DNA of 64,000 bases from Pseudoips prasinana (Eukaryota > Arthropoda > Insecta > Lepidoptera > Nolidae): positions 26,684,893 through 26,748,892 of the forward strand of contig OX621251.1 of the NCBI GenBank assembly GCA_951640165.1. Direction: 5' to 3'. Under the pieces are notes generated by a model, which worked only from the letters and a program-made list of their open reading frames with translations, did not search any database and was not told where the DNA came from. The position numbers and the translations under genes were made by a program. This document shows positions 10,831-21,613 of this stretch, piece after piece (the first letter of the stretch is position 1; each line of letters opens with the position of its first letter).

Positions 10831-11361
10831 TGTAAAAATTGGCGCCCGCTCTGGAGCATTCAAGATTTCAAAGACAAAAGTGGCCCCCGCAGTGGGATAT
10901 AAATAATTGACTCTCTATCCTTATACCATGGATTAAAGCAAGCATATTGTCACGTTCATGCATCGAAGCCTAGTACCACTAAGGGTTTTGGTGTCACACT
11001 AGTAGTAACACTAGTTTCTTTTCCAATTCCTTGACCCACCACTCACCACAATTTCATTGTTTTAAGTAAGACATCTAAGAAGTGATCTCTTTAGGTCATG
11101 ATGATGATGATAGATGATGATGTGGCACAGTTCCTTCTATTTGTATGAAGAACCAACTTTTGTTAAGTGTTTCAAATAACATAGAGTTTTTCAGTTTCCT
11201 GCGTATTCTTCTAACTCATCCCGTCATGCTCTTAACACCTTGGAAATTGCTTGCCACCATATGTTGGATGAAAAACTATGTGTTTCGTCGCTTATCAATA
11301 AGTCCGTTAATTGGGAATTCAATATACGATCATCAATATTGACGTGTCGTGGTTGGTAGTT

Positions 11362-11612
11362 AATATAATATCTGGGGACAATGTCACACAGATCATCCTA
11401 GCCCCAAACTAAGCAAAGCTTGTACTATGGGTACCAGGCGACGATATACATACTTATATAGATAGATAAATACATATATACGTAGAAAACATCCATGACT
11501 CAGAAACAAATATTCGTGCTCATCACACAAATAGTTGCACTTACCGGGATTCGAACCCAGGACCACCAGCTTCGTAGGGAGGAGCACTACCAACTAGGCT
11601 ATGGTGACTGTC
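11362..11612 (-). repeat. SINE family A, full-length
   Basis: Reverse copy of 1855-2095 with tail, body and tRNA-like head (caccagcttcgtagggagga...caactaggctatggtgac). It abuts a family B SINE head immediately to its right. Confidence 0.75.
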
Positions 11613-11812
11613 GAGTTGCTTGCTTATCACGCCTCCGGTCGTGGGTTGAATTCCCAGGACAGATATTTTTTGTGCATGAACATGTCCGTTTGTACTGTGT
11701 CTGTGTGTAATTATCTATATAAGTAGCAGTATATGTAATATATCAACCATAGGGTTTCCAAAGTACAAGTTGTGCTTAATTCGGGATCAGATGGCCGTGT
11801 GTGAATAATGTA
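11613..11812 (+). repeat. SINE family B
   Basis: The head is partly eroded (gagttgcttgcttatcacgc), with a B-box region tcgtgggttgaattcccagg. The body runs through aagtacaagttgtgcttaat to tggccgtgtgtgaataatg. Confidence 0.65.
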
Positions 11813-11819
11813 CCTAATT

Positions 11820-11935
11820 AATGTATGTTAATACATAAATTAGGTACAAACAGCGGTCTTTTCGCTACTGCGATTTCTTTCAGACAACCAATTATGGAGT
11901 GGATAGACGAAAGAAAGTGGAAACAGGGTATATAG
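11820..11935. repeat. Short dispersed repeat (GGCGGTCTT..CGCTAC..GCGAT..TCTTTCAGACAACC)
   Basis: The phrase aggtacaaacagcggtctt...cagacaacc is repeated, diverged, at 13585-13640 (aggtacaatcggcggtctta...cagacaacc). The rest of 11936-12179 is A+T-rich without features. Confidence 0.45.
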
Positions 11936-12179
11936 ATAGGTATAACAATAGGCCAACTTAATGTAAACTTAAACTAATATAAAATAAAAAAATATACATA
12001 AAATAATTAAAAATGTCTAAGAAAGCAGATAAATAAACGTACCAGGGCAATCTAAGCGGATAAATAATTTTGGTAAGTATTATTAGATTGAGCTTGTCTT
12101 ATTGTTAAGGGCAGTAAACGGCTATTAATTGTCAGTGTCTGATTGGTATTATTACAACTGCCTATTATTATTATTGTTA

Positions 12180-12400
12180 TTTGGGGCTTGATGCTTTGAT
12201 CGCATCTTGCTACCTCGACCATTACAGATCAGTTGTAGCAGAGCTCCTTGACTTTCTTAAAGTTCAGTGCTTGATCCTATAGCTTTTTAAACTCCAAGAT
12301 TGATTGTGCAGTGAGTGTTTGTATCTCTTCCGGTTGCATAATATGATGTAAGTAGATACTTGTGTCCTAAGTAGATACTTCTACAACGCATTAGTGGCCT
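12180..12400 (+). repeat. Repeat J
   Basis: Contains ttgctacctcgac, gcagagctccttgacttt and cttccggttgcataatatg in order. The same order is found at 26632-26747 and 27169-27230, where the E1 copy interrupts it. This uninterrupted copy therefore documents the empty site. Confidence 0.55.
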
Positions 12401-12899
12401 GCACGAGCACAAAATATAGAAAGGAGTTTCCTCTGATTCTTGGCAGAACCTGCTAATTGTGTTGTCGGTCTACTTTAGGTTGAACATGTGCTTATTCAGC
12501 TTGCAGTGCTTAACAAATTCTTTAATTATATTTAATTTTATATAGAACTATAGATACATAATTTAAATACCAAATACTCAAGATACAAGTAGATACTAGT
12601 AAATCTGTTCAACAATAAGCTAAATTATACATTCTAATTGAAACCTTTGACTGGTTTCAATTCGGATGTGAAATTAATAATAATATTTCATTAAGAAACC
12701 AGATTGTATTACATTATTAACAGAATGGATCAATTAGGGAAGGCAGTATTACTTGGTATTAAAATTTTCATTTATTTTTAATTAATTTTTTGGGATTGAG
12801 TTGGTTCTTTTATATTTAGTAGCCCCGTACGCAACATCTGTGTACAGCTAAGCAGCAGCAAGATTTAGGTGAGGTAGGGCATAGTGATATTTTGCTCTA

Positions 12900-13075
12900 C
12901 ATCATTACTACTATAAAATAAATTTTATTAATGGTTTCATACAATTCGTGTACCTAAATACCTATGTAACTAGAAATAATTATGTATACTTAACTATATT
13001 ACTAAAAACATGTTCTAACAATTTACAAGCGCTTTCTTATAGTCTAGGTGAATAAAAACCTTTTTTATTTATTTA
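12900..13075 (+). repeat. Repeat E1, 3'-end copy
   Basis: Runs from catcattactactataaaat to gtgaataaaaaccttttttat with a TTTA tail; 5' truncated. It matches the 3' ends of the copies at 8499-8930 and (reversed) 7381-7810. 12401-12899 holds no recognisable feature. Confidence 0.65.
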
Positions 13076-13104
13076 TGCACTTCTCGACTGGGGAAGTAAA
13101 TAAT

Positions 13105-13385
13105 AATCCTGGGACATTATTCACACAAGCTCATCTGATCCTAAACTAATCAAAGCTTATACTATGGAAACTAGATAACTTGTCTTTCACGCCGCAGGTT
13201 GTGGGTTCGATTCCCACCCAGGGCAGATATTTGTGTGCATGATCATGTTTGTTTGTCCTGCGTCTTAGTGTAATTATCTATGTATTTACAAAAGAAAAGT
13301 AGTATACGTAATATATCAGTTATCTGATTTCCATAGTACAAGCTCTGCTTAGTTTGGGATCAGAGGACTGTGTGCGAATAATGAC
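13105..13385 (+). repeat. SINE family B, with a reversed 3' fragment joined at its head
   Basis: 13105-13165 is a reversed family B 3' end (cctgggacattattcacac...). 13166-13385 is a plus-strand copy with B box gggttcgattcccacccagg and the 3' end ...agcttagtttgggatcagag. The two pieces meet head to tail as an inverted pair. Confidence 0.6.
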
Positions 13386-13849
13386 CCATATTATTTATTC
13401 ATTATTCGTCTGCTGGTTCAGAACCTGATCTCTCCTCTTGGTAGGTAGCCGTCCTATCAGGCTTTAAGAGTAAAGGTATCCATCGTCCTCTATATGTCCA
13501 GCGTTATTGGCTAGACAGATAGATAGAGTACACTTATTGTACTGAAAACACAATACACAATATCTTAATATAAGCAAATACAGGTACAATCGGCGGTCTT
13601 ATCGCTTTGTAGCGATCTCTTCCAGACAACCGTTGGATGGACAAGGAAAAGTAAGATGAAAAACGCGGTTGTTGTAAGTGTACTATCGTGTGTTAAATGT
13701 TTAACGTTGTGTATAAGCTTCATAAATATATATTTATATTTGTCTAAATACTAATAATAATATACTATACATGCAGAATGCTAGTCTTCATTCACATTCC
13801 GCCATAACCACTTCTAGCCGAATGTTAGTACCATTTATTTTTTATATAT

Positions 13850-14255
13850 TTATTTAATAATTCTTGTACACACAAAACATACAATAAATAGACTAAAATA
13901 CGAAGAGATGAATAGTACAAAGGTGCTGCTTATTTCGCAAGAAATTTCTTCCAGCAGACCCGCGACAGGAAAAATTTTAAAGAGCTATAATAATGTGTGT
14001 AGGTCTATAATACACTTACATACTAATAATTGCATATATACTTAAATACACATAAATATTATATCCAATTTAGACTTAGCAATAAACTAAATACTAATAA
14101 TACATTCTATGAGGATGAAATTGAAAGATAGTGATTTTTCACTAGTCTTTTGAAAGTGTGAATAGTTTTACAGTTTTGTATATATTTTCGGAAGAGAGTT
14201 CCACAGTCTGACTGCATGAACAGTAAAGGAATAGGAATAAAAATCTTATTATAAA
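13850..14255 (-). pseudogene. Non-LTR retrotransposon C-terminal and 3' remnant
   Basis: On the minus strand an open stretch encodes SYSFTVHAVRLWNSLPKIY, the typical RLWNSLP phrase near the end of LINE ORF2. It is followed, after a frameshift, by a FKRLVKNHYL-like tail. A 3' UTR-like A+T-rich segment continues to about 13850. It lies only about a dozen bases from the donor site of the receptor exon at 14269, so it is an insertion into the very start of that intron. Confidence 0.5.
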
Positions 14256-14268
14256 AGTCCATACTCAC

Positions 14269-14431
14269 CAACAGTAAGTGAAAATAAGTCAGACTTGTCT
14301 AGCAGCAGCGCGACGTGTGCCCATCCAAACCTCTCGAATACGCTGGTGAAGACCCGAGGCAGGCGGCACTGGCAGTACGACATGCGGGTAAGCGTCGGAT
14401 ACTTCCCTTTGTCGTTGAATAGAGTTTGAGG
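14269..14431 (-). CDS. Receptor guanylate cyclase-like gene, exon encoding ANF-receptor-domain core
   Basis: A 163-nt exon bounded by an acceptor ...tttgtcgtag and a donor gtgagt on the minus strand. It is open in one frame for 54 codons plus one base and contains YPTLTRMSYCQCRLPRVF and FGWAHVALLLDKSDLFSLTV. This is recognisable as the ligand-binding (ANF_receptor / type I periplasmic-binding fold) segment of membrane guanylate cyclases. The leftover base joins in phase with the exon at 4549-4668 across an intron of about 9.6 kb. Codon use is less A+T-biased than the flanks. I infer a receptor-type guanylate cyclase making cGMP in response to an extracellular ligand; the kinase-like and cyclase domains are not in this window. 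Confidence 0.65.
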
Positions 14432-14495
14432 CTACGACAAAAGATACAAAGTTTTAGTAATAACTATGATTTTTAAGATACGGAATCTACTATAA

Positions 14496-14688
14496 CTATC
14501 ACGGTTCATGAGATACAGCCTGGTGACAGACGGACAGACAGACAGATAGACAGCGAAGTCTTAGTAATAGAGTCCCGTTTTACCCGGGGCGTTTTAAACG
14601 GGACTCTATTACTAAGACTTCGCTGACTTTCTATCTGTCTGTCTGTCTGTCCGTCTGTCACCAGTCTGTATTTCATGAACCGTGATAG
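14496..14688. repeat. Near-perfect palindrome, about 90-bp arms
   Basis: The left arm runs from ctatcacggttcatgagata to gagtcccgttt and the right arm is its reverse complement (aaacgggactc...gaaccgtgatag). A short G/C-rich centre near 14580-14592 separates them. Each arm contains a CAGA/TCTG run. It lies in the intron 65 bp upstream of the receptor exon's acceptor. Confidence 0.8.
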
Positions 14689-15125
14689 TTAGACAGTTAA
14701 AATTTTCACAGATGATGTATTTCTGTTGCCGCTATAACAACAAATACTAAAACAATAAAATAAAATAAATATCTAAGGGGGCTCCCATGCAATAAACGTG
14801 AATTTATTTTATTTTTCTTTATTTTGTATTGAATGATGGAATTTGTATGAATACAAATAAAACTGCGATTTATAAGTCTTATTACTTTGACTTACGGTCC
14901 ATTTCAATTGGTTTTGACTCTACAGGGTTGATATGACAATAATTTCCGTAGTTTGAATTATTTTTGGAATAAAAAATTACCTGTATTAAAAATGATATAA
15001 ATCGATTCAGTAAAGGATTCTGAACAAACTATTTTCAGGAAGTGCGTTAATTACGTTACATGTTGTAGACAGACACTGTTTATCTAAATCTGCATAAAAT
15101 TGTGCAATATCTGAGAAACGCTTAC

Positions 15126-15209
15126 CTGGGTGCCCTTGCGTAAGTTTCTGAGTCTGTGCATGCGGCTGACAACGCTTGCGGGAGCTGCCAACTCGCCTTC
15201 GGAAGGTGG
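15126..15209 (-). CDS. Candidate upstream exon (84 nt), uncertain
   Basis: Bounded by a good acceptor (ttgttgcag) and a good donor (gtaagc) on the minus strand, and open in phase 0 for 28 codons beginning PPSEGELAAPASVVSR. The phase agrees with the exon at 14269-14431, and base composition is coding-like. I do not recognise the peptide as part of an ANF-receptor domain at this position. It may be an alternative exon, belong to a different transcript, or be a false positive. Confidence 0.4.
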
Positions 15210-15344
15210 CTGCAACAAAAATTGTATTCATAACAATTTTGATTTAATACATGTAAGCTCTTAAATGGGATGAACTTTATTTTCGAGAAACATGGTGCAA
15301 GAAGGTGGTGCACATAATTCTTATATCTGTGAATAAGTAATTAT

Positions 15345-15545
15345 TAAAAAAAAGAAACGATATGTGACACTAATATTAAGAAGGCGAAAGTTTGTGAGTG
15401 TGTATGTTTGTTACTCTTTCACGCAAAAACTACCCAACGGATTTTGATGAAACTTTGTAGTAATATAGCTTATATATCCGAATAACACATAAGCTATAAT
15501 TTATAAAGTTTAACGCGGGTAAAACCGCGGGGCATAGCTAGTACA
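15345..15545 (-). repeat. Dispersed repeat ending CGCGGGTAAAACCGCGGGGCATAGCTAG
   Basis: Reverse orientation of the class seen at 115-355. It ends in aacgcgggtaaaaccgcggg and gcatagctagt. 15546-16030 is A+T-rich with nothing recognisable. Confidence 0.55.
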
Positions 15546-16034
15546 ATATATACTTATACAAAAGCCGAAGCCTAAAGTAATCTAAACAATCATCCTTGGG
15601 CGTCGAAAAAAATTTCGGCATCGCTGCCTTTGAGTATAAAATAATAATAAAATAGAAAATCTGGTAGTCATAAATATACTATAGTGTTACTACACTAGTA
15701 GTTTAGTGCGAAGTCATCTCGAGTTTGCATTTAGTGCCCGGAACCCGTATTTCGTATTTATCTTTCCACACTAATAATTGTTTACTTTACGTCGTTAATT
15801 CGATGCAAAAAACATGTACTATAGATATAATTTAATTATGTTCTCTTAACATTTATCATATGGCAGTACTTTTTTAAATAAATAATTATCTGGAAACTTA
15901 AATTTAAATAACTAAACTGTAGTCTACGGATAAAAAGTATATCTGCGGGTAAGGTGCTCAAAAAGGGGGCAACGTTTCCTTGTTGAATAACTAAAACTCA
16001 TGAATTAGATCTCCAGAGTATTTGTAATAGTATA

Positions 16035-16290
16035 ATATAATATCCTGGGACATTATCTACACACGGCCATCTGATCCCGGACTAAGCAGAGCTTGTACTA
16101 TGGAATACAGATAACTGATATATTACATACATTTACTACTTTTCTTTTGTAAATTCATACTTATATAGGTAATTACACCCAGACTCAGGACAAACAGACA
16201 TGTGCATGCACAAAAATATCTGTCCTGGGTGGGAATCAAACCCACGATCTCCGGCGTGATAAGCAAGCATTTGCCAACCATGCCGTCAAG
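16035..16290 (-). repeat. SINE family B, full-length
   Basis: Minus strand. The tail and 3' end (cctgggacattatctacaca), body (attacacccagactcaggac) and head with reversed B box (gtcctgggtgggaatcaaac) are all present. Confidence 0.7.
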
Positions 16291-16501
16291 TTTGACTAGG
16301 AGTCTGGATAACTCCCCGAAAAGCCATGTGCTTCAGCGCCACAAGGTCGCCTTGTCTTAATGCCAAAGGAAGATACATGTTCCATTCACCAATGGTGGCA
16401 TATTTCATCCGCTTAGGGCTCTCATCTGCCGCCGCTACATACCACAAGGCGTCGAAATAATTAGTGAGTACATACTTATGTGGATACACTGGTATCCACA
16501 C
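16289..16501 (-). other. Unassigned open frame, 71 codons
   Basis: The frame contains a compositionally complex peptide with the phrase GEWNMYLPLALRQGDLVALK and it ends where a family B SINE begins. The underlying DNA is G+C-richer than its surroundings, as old coding DNA would be. I do not recognise the family and see no convincing pair of splice sites. It may be a decayed exon or a transposon gene fragment. Confidence 0.25.
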
Positions 16502-16879
16502 AAGTAATGTAATTTGTACATTTTAAATTCAAGTAACTTTAACCCTCGTGGGGTCAATTTTCTCCATCTGTTATGTACAAAGTGCTCAAGAGAAATCGGT
16601 GCCAATTTGTTACAGACCTTCTTTTCTTATTTACAGATCCTGTCCAGTACGTGACGGCTCTTCCGGACACGTAAAGATTAACAGCTATATTTCATTACAA
16701 AGGCTTCCAATAGTATACAGAGGGACTGTCTCTGTTCATTCACAAAAGTGCATTTTATAGTTGTTAAGACGTATTTTCAGATCGTTGCAGCCAATTGAAA
16801 GAAAAGAGAAAGAATGAAAGATTTGTATTCAAAAATTGCACAGACACCAAAATATAAAATAACAATAAAAATAATAATA

Positions 16880-17135
16880 ATAATATCTAGGGACAATGTC
16901 ACACAGATCATCCTAGCCCCAAACTAAGCAAAGCTTGTACTATGGGCACCAGGCGACGATATACATACTAATATAGATAGATAAATACTTAAACACATAG
17001 AAAACATCCATGACTCAAAAACAAATATTCGTGCTCATCACACAAATATTTGCACTTACCGGGATTCGAACCCAGGACCACCAGCTTGTAGGCAGGAGCA
17101 CTACCAAGTAGGCTACGGTGACCGTCAATAAATAA
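16880..17135 (-). repeat. SINE family A, full-length
   Basis: Reverse copy with an AAT tail, body and tRNA-like head, very similar to 11362-11612. 16502-16879 holds nothing recognisable. Confidence 0.75.
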
Positions 17136-17194
17136 ATAAATAAAAACGAATACTCTTGTTGTCCGTACAAGTCCGAAATGTCATTAGCTCAGCA

Positions 17195-17450
17195 TTTGCT
17201 AGAACATTTTATTGTTCTAGCGCTGGTAATTGCGGTGTGTAGAAAAGCACCGAGGTACGCGGTAAGTCTATAGATGGGTCACCGCTAAAGTAGTTTAACT
17301 CTGAAGCTCTCCCAGCTTCGAAGGGCACGTTAAGCTGACGGTCCCGGTTGTGGTCGGTAGACAAAAGTTGACAAGTCATGTCAGAGGCCTACCGGGCGGC
17401 TTCAACAACTGACATTAGGGTAACCACTACCCATGCGATAAAGTTAAGTA
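17195..17450 (+). repeat. 5S rRNA-derived SINE-like repeat
   Basis: Contains gcggtaagtctatagatggg and tcaccgc, resembling the 3' part of 5S rRNA (..GGTCAGTACTTGGATGGGTGACCGC). It continues into agggcacgttaagctgacgg and tagggtaaccactacccatg. A second copy at 62050-62235 has the better 5S match (gaggttaagcaaggctcgcg). Class assignment follows the known 5S-derived SINE3 type. Confidence 0.5.
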
Positions 17451-17604
17451 AAGCTTGTTATATTAATTTGCCGAGGTCTAAGAACTATTCTGAAGGTCTG
17501 TATAATTTTCTATTGGTTTGTATGCCGTCTCATAACTGGACAAAATAGTCCGTATTATTTCGAATAACCGTTTATCAAAAACTATATATTAAATTACTAT
17601 TTGA

Positions 17605-17928
17605 TTCATATAATGTCCTCCTAGCCGAGATCCGGCCACGGCGGCCAGTCTTATAGGAGACTAGCCATCTGCGCGGGACATATTATATTGCTCAAGTGTG
17701 TGCGCGCAAACACAGGAGAACTTTCAATTCCATCACTCTCATGATGCGATGGGACGACTAGCGACACGACCGGAAAGAGGTCAGGTACAGGACCGACGGC
17801 TTTACGTGCTCTCCGAGACACGGGGGTATAATACCGCCAACTCCCAGACTTCGGGCTGATATTAAGATTATTTCGTTTTACAGAAAAATCCCAAAATCAC
17901 TTTCGGCCCGACCCAGGATTTGAACCCA
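17605..17928 (-). repeat. Dispersed SINE-like repeat K, left part (split by a LINE)
   Basis: Phrases in order: cctcctagccgagatccggc, acggcggccag, cgatgggacgactagcgaca, ggctttacgtgctctccgag and cccgacccaggatttgaaccc. This is a common lepidopteran repeat with a tRNA-like end. It stops at gaaccca and resumes at 20033 with ggacctcgttatctgcggtt. Confidence 0.65.
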
Positions 17929-20032
17929 GTAAGTAAGTAAGTAATTTATTTGCATAAACATGTGTATACATATAACAACGAAATTGCATGTAAGATGTAA
18001 CGTATTAACATATTTGGTTCAGACATGTTTGCCATACAATGGCGTGCAAATATTTGAATGTACAATAATTATGTCAATTGAAAGAAAATGAAAATAACAA
18101 TCTGTGTACAATAAAAATAAATAATAACTAATTACCATTTTATGTCAAAAGTGAATTAAAAATCATGTCGTAAAAAGATTTGAACCCTAATATTATGATT
18201 GAACTATTAATAACAATATGTCCTAAAACTTATCAGCTAGATATTCGGAGACATTATAATAAGCTTTGTCTACTAAAAGCGATTTTATCTTGCTCTTAAA
18301 AGCATTATCAGGTAGTTCTTTCCAGGCTTTTGGAAGTTTGTTATGGATGATTGGTGCCATGCATAGAACACTTTTACGCATAAGTGCAGTCCTAGCCGGT
18401 TTCAAACACAGCTTGCTGTTGTCCCGCCTGTTTCGTGGAACTATATCTGCCTGACGTGGAAATAGGTTTGGGTTTGTCTTAACAAACATCAGAATTTCAA
18501 AAATGTACAGAGACGGCATTGTTAAAATCTTATGCTTTTTGAAATAAGGTATACAGCTATCTGTCATTTTAAGTTGAAACATTCCTCTAAGGCATCTCTT
18601 CTGAGCTTTAAAAATAATTTCTTTGTTCGTCGAATTGCCCCAGAATATGACACCGTATCTAATAATGGATTCGATCAGTCCATGATAGGCGGTAAGTAGT
18701 GCATCCAGATTAAGAATCCGAGATAGTTTGTATAAGGCATATGATCTGCTGCTTATTCTTTTGCTGAGGTTTTCTATGTGTTCCTTCCAATTGAGGGCTC
18801 TATCTACAATTAGGCCTAAGAACTTAGTTTTATTCACTGCGTCAATTTTATTATTTTTGTAGTTAATGTCAAGATTAAGATTTGTATTACATGTCAAACG
18901 TTGGTTAAAATGCATAATCAATGTCTTTTTAATATTTATTTTCAAGTTATTATTGTCTAACCATTCTATTAATTTTGCGAGTGTAAGATTAATGTCATTT
19001 TCAAAAGTGTCTTTGGATTTACATGTCACAGTAACTGTACTGTCATCTGCGAAAAGTGACATTGGATATATGGTAGCTCGAGGAAGATCGTTTATATAGA
19101 GGGTGAATAGTAGTGGCCCTAATACGCTTCCTTGCGGTATTCCGTACTTGACTTTACGTTCTTTCGATGTATATATCTTTTCACAATTCCTGTCATTTAT
19201 TCTGTTTATTTGAGTTTTTTGTATCCTGTCACTAAGATACGATTCAAAGAGTTTTAGGATATTGCCTCTCACTCCATATGTGTCCAGTTTCTTTAATAGA
19301 ATAGTATGATGCACATAATCGAACGCCTGGGTCATATCACAGAATATTGCTGACGTTGGGTTATTCCTATCCATATTATTTAGGACTACGTGAATAAAAT
19401 CATAAACGGCCATATTTATAGTTTTGTTTTTCCGGAAGCCCTTCTGTTCATTACAGAATATATTGTTTTTTTCTAAGTAGGAATTTAATTCATTATAATA
19501 AAAATTTTCAATAATTTTTGATGATACTGATATGAGTGAGATGGGCCTGTAATTTTCCATTTTATCTTTGTCTTGTTTTTTGAATATAGGTTTAATTATA
19601 GCAATTTTAAGGACCTCAGGAAATTTACCTTCACTAATGCTTAGGTTAATTATGTGGCTCAAAGGTCCACATATTTGATGGGCAACTGCTTTGATAATTT
19701 TTGTACAAATTCCATCATAACCTACACTGTTAGTGTTTTTGAGTGCCGATATTATTTTCAATACGTCATGTGGTAAACAGGGGGCCATGAACATAGAGTC
19801 TCTTTTACTAATTATTTGATTTATTACTGTAGCTCTGGAATAGTTATTTGGTTGAGTTTTATCTATAAAATAGTCATTAAACAAATTTGCAATATCTTTT
19901 GGGTTTGTAACGATTTTACTACCTACATTAAGTTTAGCAATACTAGGCTTCGGTACATTTAATTTGTTTTGGTTTATTAACTGCCAAGTGGTTTTAGCTT
20001 TATTTTCTGATGTTTTTATTTTATAATCATTC
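17929..20032 (-). pseudogene. 5'-truncated non-LTR retrotransposon with open reverse transcriptase
   Basis: The minus-strand ORF2 fragment is open from the 5' truncation near 20032 to the stop at 18223. It carries RT motifs in order: a VGYDGICTKIIK block, ENYRPISLIS, FCDMTQAFDYVHH, GIPQGSVLGPLLF, LFADDSTV (catalytic aspartates) and FLGLIVDRALNW. The C terminus is HNKLPKAW. There is no endonuclease domain and no ORF1, so it is truncated at the 5' end. The 3' UTR ends with a GTAA-type repeat read on the plus strand (17929-17945). The RT is uninterrupted, which points to a fairly recent insertion. The clade is probably CR1 or Jockey-like but is not settled. It lies wholly inside repeat K. Confidence 0.8.
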
Positions 20033-20085
20033 TGGACCTCGTTATCTGCGGTTGAACACGCTACCGCTAGATCAACGAGGCAGTT
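20033..20085 (-). repeat. Repeat K, right part
   Basis: ggacctcgttatctgcggtt, gaacacgctaccgctagatc and aacgaggcag form the reversed tRNA-like head that completes the repeat interrupted at 17928. Confidence 0.6.
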
Positions 20086-20108
20086 GATTCATATAAACAA
20101 GGCAAATT

Positions 20109-20165
20109 AAGCAACTTAAGTTTACTATTTAAGTTACATACTTAAATAGTAAACTTAAGTTGCTT
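20109..20165. repeat. Perfect inverted repeat, 26-bp arms, 5-bp loop
   Basis: Arms 20109-20134 and 20140-20165 are exact reverse complements separated by tacat. It lies just after repeat K. It is not a canonical terminator context; it may be a foldback or a remnant of a palindromic element. Confidence 0.9.
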
Positions 20166-21509
20166 ATGAACTTGAACAATAACATATTAACAATTTAAAT
20201 ATACAAAAATAGAGTAACTTTCTACACAAGTAACAACTGCGTGTGTTATGTATGGATAAAAATATATTTTGTGTAGATAACGCTCCATAAGAGAAGTCCA
20301 CTATTTATCTTACAACTTGTATAAACCTAACTCTTTTGAGAGGTAAAGCTATACATCAGTGGGGTCTGTAAGAAATACTGCGCGTATCGAGGCTTTCACG
20401 CCGAGCTCACACTGAAAATATACCTATTTACTTAATATTTCGGTAGGTATAAATCGTGTTGAAAATGATTGATGGCTCTTTTTTGGTGTATCGCTTATTT
20501 TATTGCTTATAGCTTAGTTAGAGGATATAACTGTAGAATGCCAATCAATTTCGCTCACAAAATGGAAATACATTATGTTTTTGTGCGCGACAGAAGCCTT
20601 TTAGAGCCCTTTTAATCGTATATAGGGATGTTATAAGTTAGACGTTGATGTCTGTCTCTCTCTCTGTGTGTGTGTGTGTGTATTTGTGTGTGAGTGGCAT
20701 TCTAGCTCTCAAACGGATGAACCGATTACAATACGGTTTTTTTTATTTGAAAGCCAGTTTTCTTGCTGTGGTTCTTAGCTATGTTTGGTTAATGGTAATA
20801 ACTCTTGTACTGCTGAACCAATTCCAGCAGTGTAAGAATATCAGCTGTTTTCCAAAATGACGTAATTATATTAAGTCGAGGGTTTGTCAATTATTATTTG
20901 TTGTAGAATGTTGTACATATCTAAATCTATAATAAAAAGAACTGCTACAGAATTTGGCAAATGTAACTCCCTATAACGTTGCTAACGGCGACAGTAACTG
21001 AACATTTTGTACCGAACTAACACCCTTTTGCACTTCATGATTTGTTAGTATCAGTGTAAATAGTACCTATGATCTCCATGCCAACACAATCGACTCATAA
21101 TCAACACCACAGCAATAACTATGAAATAGAAAGCCGCCGCATGTCCAATGTCCATCAATTTAGTCACCATGCAATCATTAGCCGACATTCATGTTACATT
21201 GCCAGTATGACACGATTTTGCTTTCATTTCACCGACCAAAGGGGTCAAACAAACATATAATAATAACAAATTTACTGTTGTAAGTCTGTTGTTTGAGGCC
21301 ATGATTGCCCTGGGATTAAGTTTCTATGAGTAGAAAGATGTTAGTTATTTACTATGTAAGTATACGATGTCTCATTTCTAGAAAAATATTTGCCAGGGTA
21401 TTATAATAATATCCTGGGTAGTGTTGAAAATGACTAAAGTGACTGAATTAGACTGACTGTCATTTACGGTCAAAATGGTCATTAACTGTCACAACCGTTT
21501 GTGACAGTC
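20166..21509. other. Gene-free stretch with CT/GT microsatellite
   Basis: Holds a CT then GT dinucleotide run at 20651-20692 followed by ctcaaacggatgaaccgatt, a phrase seen in dispersed lepidopteran repeats. Short open frames at 20645-20860 and 21069-21260 have no recognisable content. Confidence 0.45.
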
Positions 21510-21613
21510 AAACTTAAAAGGTATTAAAATATTACTAAAATCAAATTGACTGGAAATGACCGTTCATTTCCAGTCAATTTGATTTTAGTAATATTTTAAT
21601 ACCTTTTAAGTTT
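21510..21613. repeat. Perfect palindrome, 50-bp arms, 4-bp centre
   Basis: Arms 21510-21559 and 21564-21613 are exact reverse complements around ccgt. The inner part of each arm is gactggaaatga or its complement. The neighbourhood contains many GACTG/CAGTC and GTGAC phrases (21430-21510, 21900-21985), so this may be one end or the centre of a DNA element. Confidence 0.9.
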
